A stretch of 64,000 bases of DNA from Micromonospora humi (GTDB lineage Bacteria > Actinomycetota > Actinomycetes > Mycobacteriales > Micromonosporaceae): positions 124,001 through 188,000 of the forward strand of contig NZ_FMDM01000014.1 in the NCBI RefSeq assembly GCF_900090105.1. The letters are read 5' to 3'. How positions within the stretch are numbered: position 1 is the stretch's first letter; the number at the start of each line of letters is the position of its first letter. Below the pieces are notes generated by a model. That model was not told the origin of the DNA. It searched no databases and was given only the letters and a program-made list of their open reading frames with translations. Shown here piece by piece: positions 57,982-64,000 of this stretch. The translations under genes were made by a program, and so were the position numbers.

Positions 57982-58623
57982 ATGACCGACATGCACATCC
58001 CCAAGAAGTCGCTCCGGGCGATCGAGGCCCGCGGTGGCGACTCCATTGGCAACCTCGACGACTCGGTCTACAACCGGTTGCTCAAGGAACGGATCATCTT
58101 CCTGGGCAGTGAGGTGAACGACCAGGTGGCCAACCGCATCTGCGCGCAGCTGCTGCTGCTCGCGGCGGAGGACCCGGACCGCGACATCTTCCTCTGGATC
58201 AACTCGCCGGGTGGCTCGGTCTACTCCGGCATGGCGATCTACGACACCATGCAGTACATCGACAACGACGTCTCCACCGTGGCGATGGGCATGGCCGCCT
58301 CCATGGGCCAGCTGCTGCTCTGCGCCGGCACCAAGGGCAAGCGTTACGCCCTGCCGCACGCGCGGATCATGATGCACCAGCCCTCGGGCGGCCTCGGTGG
58401 CACCGCGTCGGACATCGCGATCCAGGCCGAGCAGATGCTCTACACCAAGCGGATGTTCCAGGAGCGGGTGGCGCACCACACCGGCCAGTCCCAGGCCCAG
58501 ATCGAGGCGGACTCGGACCGCGACCGCTGGTTCACCGCCCAGGAGGCCATGGACTACGGCTTCATCGACAAGGTGATCATCGGGGCCGCGCAGGTTCCGG
58601 ATGGCGCCGGGACCCTGAGCTGA
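57982..58623 (+). CDS. clpP1: ATP-dependent Clp protease proteolytic subunit 1
   Basis: A 213-residue serine protease subunit. SPGGSVYSGMAIYDTMQ, GMAASMGQLLL with the catalytic Ser (about 108), MMHQPSGG with the His (about 133) and the Asp in SDRDRWFTAQEA (about 182) form the triad. ClpP1 and ClpP2 form a mixed tetradecamer in actinobacteria, fed by ClpX or ClpC. A 14-bp gap leads to clpP2. A ClgR-type box lies upstream. Confidence 0.96.
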   Translation: MTDMHIPKKSLRAIEARGGDSIGNLDDSVYNRLLKERIIFLGSEVNDQVANRICAQLLLLAAEDPDRDIFLWINSPGGSVYSGMAIYDTMQYIDNDVSTVAMGMAASMGQLLLCAGTKGKRYALPHARIMMHQPSGGLGGTASDIAIQAEQMLYTKRMFQERVAHHTGQSQAQIEADSDRDRWFTAQEAMDYGFIDKVIIGAAQVPDGAGTLS

Positions 58624-58637
58624 TCGAGGAGCTGACG

Positions 58638-59300
58638 ATGACCGACCTGAGCCTGCCGCCCCAGTTCGCGGCCGTGCACAACCGCTACGTCCTGCCGTCG
58701 TTCGTCGAGCGCACGTCGTACGGGATGAAGGAGTCGAATCCCTACAACAAGCTCTTCGAGGACCGGATCATCTTCCTCGGCGTCCAGGTGGACGACGCGT
58801 CGGCCAACGACGTGATGGCCCAGCTGCTGACGCTGGAGGGCACCGACCCGGACCGCGACATCATCATGTACATCAACTCGCCGGGTGGGTCCTTCACCGC
58901 CATGACGGCGATCTACGACACCATGCAGTACGTCCGTCCGGACATCCAGACGGTCTGCCTCGGTCAGGCGGCCAGCGCGGCGGCGGTGCTGCTCGCCGCG
59001 GGCACCCCGGGCAAGCGGATGGCGCTGCCGAACTCCCGGATCATCATCCACCAGCCGGCCACCGAGGGTGGCTACGGTCAGGGGTCGGACATCGAGATCC
59101 AGGCGCGGGAGATCCTGCGGATGCGGACGCAGCTGGAGGACATGCTGTCCCGCCACTGCAACCGGCCGATCGAGCAGGTTCGCAAGGACATCGACCGTGA
59201 CAAGATCATGACGGCCGAGGAGTCCAAGGAGTACGGGCTGGTCGACACCATCCTGACCAGCCGCAAGAAGGGTCTGCTGGCGACTCACGCCGCCGGCTGA
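58638..59300 (+). CDS. clpP2: ATP-dependent Clp protease proteolytic subunit 2
   Basis: A 220-residue partner of ClpP1. SPGGSFTAMTAIYDTMQYV, GQAASAAAVLLAAG with the Ser (about 113), RIIIHQPATEGG with the His (about 138) and DIDRDKIMTAEE with the Asp (about 189) are in place. The N-terminus has the longer VLPSFVERTSYGMKESNPYNKL segment characteristic of ClpP2. A hairpin follows the stop. Confidence 0.96.
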   Translation: MTDLSLPPQFAAVHNRYVLPSFVERTSYGMKESNPYNKLFEDRIIFLGVQVDDASANDVMAQLLTLEGTDPDRDIIMYINSPGGSFTAMTAIYDTMQYVRPDIQTVCLGQAASAAAVLLAAGTPGKRMALPNSRIIIHQPATEGGYGQGSDIEIQAREILRMRTQLEDMLSRHCNRPIEQVRKDIDRDKIMTAEESKEYGLVDTILTSRKKGLLATHAAG

Positions 59301-59310
59301 GCACGTGCGG

Positions 59311-59352
59311 GGTCGGAGGTCGGTCGGGGGTGGACCCCGGCCGACCTCTGAC
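59311..59352 (+). terminator. Hairpin after clpP2
   Basis: GTCGGAGGTCGGTCGGGG and CCCCGGCCGACCTCTGAC can pair over about 18 bp with few mismatches. clpX begins about 175 bp later and is probably transcribed separately or by read-through. Confidence 0.6.
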
Positions 59353-59526
59353 ACACCCGTTTTGGGGGTCGGAGAAAACCCGGCCACCGGGTAACGTCGG
59401 GTCTGTACCGCTCCGGGTCGGATCGGGTGGAGCCGACAGCACAGTGGGACGACAGGGACGGACGGGCGCCGCGGCGCCCGCAGGTCAGGGCCGGCGCTCC
59501 GGCCGATGAGTGCAGGGAGAACGTAG

Positions 59527-60819
59527 GTGGCACGGATCGGTGACGGCGGCGACCTACTGAAGTGCTCCTTCTGTGGCAAGTCGCAGAAGCAGGTCAAGAA
59601 ACTCATCGCGGGTCCCGGGGTCTACATCTGCGACGAGTGCATCGATCTCTGCAACGAGATCATCGAGGAGGAGCTGGCCGAGTCCGGCGAGGTGAAGTGG
59701 GAAGAGCTTCCCAAGCCGATGGAGATCTGCCAGTTCCTCGACAACTACGTCGTGGGTCAGGAGCAGGCCAAGAAGGCGCTCGCCGTCGCGGTCTACAACC
59801 ACTACAAGCGGATCCAGGCCGAGGCCGCCGGCGCGCCCGGCTCCGGCAGCGACGGCGTCGAGCTGGCCAAGTCCAACATCATGCTGCTCGGCCCGACCGG
59901 CTGCGGTAAGACCCACCTGGCGCAGACCCTGGCCCGGATGCTCAACGTCCCGTTCGCGATCGCCGACGCCACCGCGCTCACCGAGGCGGGCTACGTCGGC
60001 GAGGACGTGGAGAACATCCTCCTCAAGCTGATCCAGGCCGCCGACTACGACATCAAGCGCGCCGAGACCGGCATCATCTACATCGACGAGGTCGACAAGA
60101 TCGCCCGTAAGTCGGAGAACCCGTCGATCACCCGGGACGTCTCCGGCGAGGGCGTGCAGCAGGCGCTGTTGAAGATGCTGGAGGGCACGGTCGCCAACGT
60201 GCCGCCGCAGGGCGGCCGGAAGCACCCGCACCAGGAGTTCATCCAGATCGACACCACGAACGTGCTGTTCATCTGCGGTGGCGCGTTCGCCGGCCTCGAC
60301 CAGATCATCGAGGCCCGCACCGGCTCCGGCGGCACCGGCTTCGGCGCCCGGCTCCGGTCGGTCTCCGAGCGGTCGACCGACGACATCTTCAGCCAGGTCA
60401 TGCCGGAAGACATGTTGAAGTTCGGGCTGATCCCCGAGTTCATCGGCCGGCTCCCGGTGATCACCAACGTGCGCAGCCTCGACCGGGGTGCCCTGGTGAA
60501 GATCCTCACCGAGCCGCGCAACGCGCTGGTCCGGCAATACCAGCGCCTGTTCGAGCTGGACGGCGTCGAGCTGGAGTTCGAGCAGCCGGCGTTGGAGGCC
60601 ATCGCCGACCAGGCCATGCTCCGCGGCACCGGCGCCCGTGGCCTGCGGGCCATCATGGAGGAGGTGCTCCTCTCCGTGATGTACGAGGTGCCGAGCAACC
60701 CCGACGCCGCCCGGGTGCTGATCACCCGCGAGGCCGTCCTGGAGAACGTCAACCCGACCATCGTGCCCCGCGAGTTCACCGGCCGGCGTCGCCGGGACCG
60801 CGAGGAGAAGTCGGCCTGA
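59527..60819 (+). CDS. clpX: ATP-dependent Clp protease ATP-binding subunit ClpX
   Basis: A 430-residue AAA+ unfoldase. The N-terminal zinc-binding domain has CSFCGKS (about 14-20) and CDECIDLC (about 38-45). Walker A GPTGCGKTH (about 121-129), pore loop GYVGEDVEN, Walker B IIYIDEVDKI, the RKH loop GGRKHPHQEF and sensor-2 GTGARGLRAIMEE (about 362-374) are present. The ClpP-docking loop would lie in the LIPEFIGRLPV region. GTG 59527 has GGAGA upstream. Confidence 0.97.
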   Translation: MARIGDGGDLLKCSFCGKSQKQVKKLIAGPGVYICDECIDLCNEIIEEELAESGEVKWEELPKPMEICQFLDNYVVGQEQAKKALAVAVYNHYKRIQAEAAGAPGSGSDGVELAKSNIMLLGPTGCGKTHLAQTLARMLNVPFAIADATALTEAGYVGEDVENILLKLIQAADYDIKRAETGIIYIDEVDKIARKSENPSITRDVSGEGVQQALLKMLEGTVANVPPQGGRKHPHQEFIQIDTTNVLFICGGAFAGLDQIIEARTGSGGTGFGARLRSVSERSTDDIFSQVMPEDMLKFGLIPEFIGRLPVITNVRSLDRGALVKILTEPRNALVRQYQRLFELDGVELEFEQPALEAIADQAMLRGTGARGLRAIMEEVLLSVMYEVPSNPDAARVLITREAVLENVNPTIVPREFTGRRRRDREEKSA

Positions 60820-60830
60820 GCTGTCGTCGC

Positions 60831-60860
60831 GACCGCGCCCGAGTCAGCTCGGGCGCGGTC
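60831..60860. terminator. Terminator hairpin between clpX and the XRE-cupin gene
   Basis: GACCGCGCCCGAG (60831-60843) pairs perfectly with 60848-60860 around TCAG. It overlaps the stop and last codons of the convergent XRE-cupin gene. Confidence 0.75.
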
Positions 60861-61470
60861 CGCGTGACCGGGTCCGCCGGTCCCACTCGCCCGACGGGGT
60901 CACCGTCACCATCATCAGGCGTACCGGCGCGTCGCCGGCCGTGCGATAGCCGTGCGGCCGGTCGGCGTGGAACTCCACCGTCTCGCCGGTGTGCACCCCG
61001 TGGTCGACGCCGTCGACGGTGACGGTCAGGGCTCCGTCCAGCACGTGCAGGATCTCCCGGGTGCCGGGTGGGTGGTCGGGGGAGTGCAGGGCCTCGCCGG
61101 GCCGCATCCGCCAGTCCCAGAGTTCGACCATGTCCGGCTCGCCGATGCCGCTGAGCAGGCGGGCCGCGCCCCCGTTCGCGCCCCGCCACAGCACCGGTGC
61201 CTCGTCCGCGGGGGTCACCCGCACCGTGTTCTCCTCGGCGGGCTCCAGCAGCTGCGCGATGTTGACGCCGAACGCGTCGGCGACCCGGCAGAGCGTGCCG
61301 ATGCTCGGGTTGGTGCGCGCGCCCTCGATCTGCACCAGCATGCCCTTGCTGACCCCCGACCGGCCGGCCAGTTCCTCGAAGGACCAGCCGCGGGCGGCCC
61401 GCAGCTCGCGTACCTGGCGGGCGACCGCGGCGGTCACCGCACCCACCCGTCCACCGGTTTCGGTCATCAT
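60844..61470 (-). CDS. XRE family regulator with cupin domain
   Basis: A 208-residue regulator: helix-turn-helix at about 12-66 (VRELRAARGWSFEELAGRSGVSKGMLVQIE, in part) and a C-terminal cupin at about 105-190 (REILHVLDGALTV, VEFHADRPHGYRTAG). Regulators of this kind often sense small metabolites and control an adjacent transporter or catabolic gene. It is divergent from the EamA transporter with a 38-bp gap. ATG 61470 has AAGGA at good spacing; GTG 61488 is in frame upstream. Confidence 0.9.
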   Translation of the reverse strand: MMTETGGRVGAVTAAVARQVRELRAARGWSFEELAGRSGVSKGMLVQIEGARTNPSIGTLCRVADAFGVNIAQLLEPAEENTVRVTPADEAPVLWRGANGGAARLLSGIGEPDMVELWDWRMRPGEALHSPDHPPGTREILHVLDGALTVTVDGVDHGVHTGETVEFHADRPHGYRTAGDAPVRLMMVTVTPSGEWDRRTRSRGPRPS

Positions 61471-61488
61471 ACTGTCCTTCGCGGTCAC

Positions 61489-61494
61489 TATTAT
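61489..61494 (+). promoter_or_regulatory. -10 box of the EamA transporter gene
   Basis: TATTAT in the short AT-rich stretch between the divergent regulator and transporter; the transcription start would lie just before ATG 61509. Confidence 0.4.
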
Positions 61495-61508
61495 GGTACG
61501 ACTACGGG

Positions 61509-62342
61509 ATGCTCCCCATTGTGCTCGCCGCGGTGTCCGCGATCGCGTTCGGCACGGCCGACTTCTCCGGCGGCAAGGCGTCGAGGCACGCCGACCCGAT
61601 CGCGGTGACGGTGGTGTCCCAACTGCTCAGCCTGCCGCTGCTGATCGTGCTGGTGCTCGTCGTGCCCGGCACGCCGGACGGCGCCGACCTGGCCTGGGGC
61701 CTGCTCGCCGGGGTGGCCGGTGCGGCCGGTGTCATGCTGCTCTACCGCGCGCTTGCCCGCGGCGCGATGGCGGTGGTGGCACCGGTCACCGCGATCACCG
61801 CCGCGGTGGTGCCGATCGTGGCCGGCCTGCTCGTGGCCGACTCCCCGGGTGCCGTGGCGCTCGGTGGCGCCGGGCTCGCCGTGGTCGCGATCGCGCTCGT
61901 CAGCCTGGGTGAGCGCGGTGGCGCCGGCCGCGTCTCCGGCCGGGTCATCGGCACCGCGCTCGCCGCGGGCCTGCTCTTCGGCATCTTCTTCGCGCTGCTC
62001 GGCCAGGCCGACGCCGACGCCGGGATGTGGCCCGTGCTGGCGGTGCGCGTCAGCTCCGTCGCGTTCGGCCTCGCGCTCGCCGCCCGCACCGGCGTGCGCC
62101 CGCGGGTGGGTCGGCGGGTGCTCGGCTGGGCCGCCGCGGCCGGCCTGCTCGACTCCGCGGCGAACGCGCTCTTCCTCGCCGCCGCCGGGCGAGGTCATCT
62201 CAGCGTGGTGGCCGCCATCGCGTCGCTCTACCCCGCGAGCACCGTCCTGCTCGCGCTTGCCGTGGACCGGGAACGGCTGCGCCCGGTCCAGGTGGCCGGG
62301 CTCGGGCTCGCCGCCGCCGCGCTCGTACTGGCCAGCGTCTGA
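61509..62342 (+). CDS. EamA/DMT family transporter
   Basis: A 277-residue drug/metabolite transporter with ten hydrophobic helices in two EamA repeats. AIAFGTADFSGGKASR at the start, ALARGAMAVVAPVTAITAAVVP (about 82-103, in part) in the first repeat and ASLYPASTVLLALAVDRERL in the second are typical. The substrate is unknown; the adjacent XRE-cupin regulator probably controls it. Confidence 0.88.
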   Translation: MLPIVLAAVSAIAFGTADFSGGKASRHADPIAVTVVSQLLSLPLLIVLVLVVPGTPDGADLAWGLLAGVAGAAGVMLLYRALARGAMAVVAPVTAITAAVVPIVAGLLVADSPGAVALGGAGLAVVAIALVSLGERGGAGRVSGRVIGTALAAGLLFGIFFALLGQADADAGMWPVLAVRVSSVAFGLALAARTGVRPRVGRRVLGWAAAAGLLDSAANALFLAAAGRGHLSVVAAIASLYPASTVLLALAVDRERLRPVQVAGLGLAAAALVLASV

Positions 62343-62370
62343 GCCCTGTCGTCGAGCGGCCCGGAGCCCG

Positions 62371-62376
62371 TACCCT
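62371..62376 (+). promoter_or_regulatory. -10 box, leaderless promoter of nitrilase-family gene
   Basis: TACCCT-N7-ATG 62384; no ribosome-binding site. Confidence 0.45.
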
Positions 62377-62383
62377 CGGTGTC

Positions 62384-63181
62384 ATGCGCGTCGCCGTCTG
62401 CCAGCTCAACGCCCGCGACGACCGGGCGGCGAACCTCTCCGCCGCCGAGGCCCTGCTGGTCAGGGCCGCGGCGGCCGGCGCCGATCTCGCCCTCCTCCCG
62501 GAGTACGTCGACTACCTCGGCCACGCCGACCGGATGCCGCCGGCCGAGCCGGTCGACGGCGAGGTGGGGCGGTTCTTCGCCGCGACCGCGCGCCGGCTCG
62601 GCCTCTGGGTGATCGCCGGCTCGTTCCACGAGGCCGGCCCGGACCCGGCGCACACCTGGAACACCTCGCTGGTCTTCGACCGGGAGGGCACGCTCGCCGC
62701 CGCCTACCGGAAGATCCATCTGTACGACGTGGAGATCCCCGGCCGCGTCTCCTACCAGGAGTCGGCCACCGTCGCGCCGGGGGAGAAGCCGGTGGTGGTC
62801 GACGTGGAGGGTCTCCGGGTCGGCCTGTCGATCTGCTACGACCTGCGGTTCCCCGAGCTCTACCGGCAGCTCGCCGTCGAGGGCGGCGCCGAGCTGCTGG
62901 TCGTGCCGGCCGCGTTCATGATGCACACCGGGCGGGACCACTGGGAGGTGCTGCTCCGGGCCCGGGCGATCGAGAACCAGTGCTTCGTGGCGGCCGCCGG
63001 CCAGACCGGCGACCACGACCCGGGCCGCACCTGCTTCGGGCGGAGCATGGTGGTGGACCCGTGGGGGACGGTGGTGAGCCAGGTCGCCGACGGCCCGGGC
63101 CTGGCGGTGGCGGAGGTCGACCTGGACCGGCTGCGCACAATTCGGGCCGAGCTGCCCAGCCTCGCCAACCGTCGGCTCTGA
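62384..63181 (+). CDS. Carbon-nitrogen hydrolase (nitrilase family)
   Basis: A 265-residue Nit-type hydrolase with the Glu-Lys-Cys triad: LLPEYVDYLG (Glu, about 40), YRKIHLYDVEIPGR (Lys, about 108) and GLSICYDLRFPELYR (Cys, about 150). Family members closest to this pattern include deaminated-glutathione amidase-like Nit1/NitA and other omega-amidases, so a repair or amide hydrolysis role is plausible; the substrate is not determined. Confidence 0.88.
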   Translation: MRVAVCQLNARDDRAANLSAAEALLVRAAAAGADLALLPEYVDYLGHADRMPPAEPVDGEVGRFFAATARRLGLWVIAGSFHEAGPDPAHTWNTSLVFDREGTLAAAYRKIHLYDVEIPGRVSYQESATVAPGEKPVVVDVEGLRVGLSICYDLRFPELYRQLAVEGGAELLVVPAAFMMHTGRDHWEVLLRARAIENQCFVAAAGQTGDHDPGRTCFGRSMVVDPWGTVVSQVADGPGLAVAEVDLDRLRTIRAELPSLANRRL

Positions 63182-63186
63182 ACGCG

Positions 63187-63408
63187 TCAGGCCTCCAGGA
63201 GCAGGCCCACCACCGCGAAGCCGGCGATCGCCGCCGCCGTGATCAGCAGCGCGGTGGTCATCCGGGACGGGCCGCGCCGGGCGAGGCGCCGCACCGACAG
63301 CAGCAGGACGGCGAGGACGAACGCCCCGATGACCAGCTGCCAGAACGGCAGCAAGAGACTGAGCAGGGCCTCCTCGGCGAGGGCCGGGCGTCGGGACAGG
63401 TCAGCCAT
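63187..63408 (-). CDS. Small membrane protein
   Basis: A 73-residue protein with two hydrophobic helices (about 17-38, LLPFWQLVIGAFVLAVLLLS, and 52-70, LLITAAAIAGFAVVGLLLEA) separated by a basic loop. No family is recognised. ATG 63408 starts at MADLSRRPALAEEALLS. It is convergent with the nitrilase-family gene and divergent from the rRNA operon leader. Confidence 0.6.
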   Translation of the reverse strand: MADLSRRPALAEEALLSLLLPFWQLVIGAFVLAVLLLSVRRLARRGPSRMTTALLITAAAIAGFAVVGLLLEA

Positions 63409-63504
63409 GCCGACCACTCTGGCACGGCGGGGCCCGGCGTGTACCTCTCCGGGAGGTCCTTTCCTCAGGTGCGGCACTCGCCGCGGGCAACGACGATCAT
63501 TGAT

Positions 63505-63533
63505 TTGCCTTCCGGGGCCGCTCCGCGTAACTT
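63505..63533 (+). promoter_or_regulatory. rRNA operon promoter 1
   Basis: TTGCCT, 17-nt spacer, TAACTT. First of three tandem vegetative-type promoters before the rRNA operon. Confidence 0.5.
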
Positions 63534-63651
63534 TCTCTCTGCACGCGGGAGGCCGGGGCAAACCGGCCGAGAACGGGCGCCGGGCTGGTGGCGGTGACGC
63601 CGAGCCAGACTGAGGATCCGGGTGGTGCGGGACGACTTCGGAGACACGGAG

Positions 63652-63680
63652 TTGCGAACGCGAAGCCGACCGGGTAGAGT
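63652..63680 (+). promoter_or_regulatory. rRNA operon promoter 2
   Basis: TTGCGA, 17-nt spacer, TAGAGT. Confidence 0.5.
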
Positions 63681-63823
63681 TCGAAAGCCGGCAGGGAGCC
63701 GGGCGGGTGGTTGCGAAAGCGACGCCGGCCGGTCCGCCGAAAACCACGGGAGCAACGAGCACCGGAAACGGTGAGCGTCAGCGTGGGTCGACTCGAACCA
63801 AGTTGATCACCTTGAACATGAGG

Positions 63824-63852
63824 TTGACAGCGAAAGTCGAGTCGGGTAAGTT
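63824..63852 (+). promoter_or_regulatory. rRNA operon promoter 3
   Basis: TTGACA, 17-nt spacer, TAAGTT; the strongest -35 of the three. Confidence 0.65.
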
Positions 63853-64000
63853 AGAGAGGTTGCCCCAAGCGGGGGTTCTACGGTGTAGAGCTTCTGACTG
63901 GTGTGTGGTTGTTCTTTGAGAACTCAACAGGGTGCTTGATAAGCCAGTGCCAATTGTTTTATACCCCGGACTGGTCAGGCTTTGGTCTGTCTGGTTGGGA
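63853..64000 (+). other. rRNA operon leader, ends before 16S rRNA
   Basis: The stretch around 63911 (GTTCTTTGAGAACTCAACAG) is the leader element found before 16S rRNA in actinobacteria, tied to antitermination and processing. AT content rises after it. The 16S gene itself would begin beyond the window. No protein gene is supported between 63409 and 64000. Confidence 0.8.

Noticed and set aside
60844..61470. The XRE regulator as ClgR
   Set aside because: It carries a cupin domain and sits with an EamA transporter; ClgR proteins lack a cupin.

Overview
The window is very GC-rich actinobacterial DNA. The mycothiol-dependent nitroreductase, Eis-type acetyltransferase, ClpP1/ClpP2 pair, GTG-rich starts and many 4-bp GTGA/ATGA gene overlaps point to a Micromonosporaceae chromosome, probably Micromonospora. 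That placement is inferred from gene style, not from a database match. Around 60 protein genes, two tRNAs and the leader of an rRNA operon are visible. The window begins inside a DNA ligase gene and ends just before the 16S rRNA.

Layout. 1-9.6 kb: ligase end, SURF1, a CobB/CbiA-like protein that lacks its key active-site residues, a GNAT enzyme, a class A penicillin-binding protein, then a cobalamin/siroheme operon (cobC-like, cobT, cysG). 9.7-13.8 kb: otsA and an OtsB-GH15 trehalase fusion. 14-23 kb: ettA, a thioesterase, YbjN protein, truncated haemoglobin, MFS transporter, MscS channel, HNH nuclease, and a class F sortase beside a small secreted protein with a membrane-anchor tail. 23-34.2 kb: a divergent Lrp/AsnC regulator and an 11-gene operon for tryptophan catabolism through kynurenine, 3-hydroxyanthranilate and 2-aminomuconate to pyruvate and acetyl-CoA; it lacks a formylkynurenine formamidase. 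34.3-38.2 kb: a secreted cutinase/polyester hydrolase, an amidase, two small conserved genes and a frameshifted Uma2 nuclease gene. 38.2-47.2 kb: aminopeptidase N, a Rv2466c-type nitroreductase, DUF1015, RpiB, Eis-like acetyltransferase and small membrane or lipoproteins. 47.4-54.4 kb: secreted M14 carboxypeptidase, a giant Hsp70-TM-beta-propeller protein, a MOSC protein and a propeller-like protein. 54.4-56 kb: a probable integrated-element remnant (PadR regulator, HAAS-type membrane protein, tail of a tyrosine recombinase) abutting tRNA-Gly. 56-60.8 kb: tRNA-Pro, tig, clpP1, clpP2, clpX (protein quality control), with a ClgR-type box before clpP1. 60.8-64 kb: XRE-cupin regulator, EamA transporter, nitrilase-family hydrolase, small membrane protein, and three tandem promoters of the rRNA operon.

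The main non-gene structure is a roughly 52-bp repeat present four times. Three copies lie at or beyond gene ends (one supplies the last codons and stop of the Lrp gene), and one is read in frame as the interdomain linker of CysG. Several genes appear to be leaderless, with a -10 box 6-8 nt before the start codon. Several unrelated long hairpins mark the ends of transcription units.
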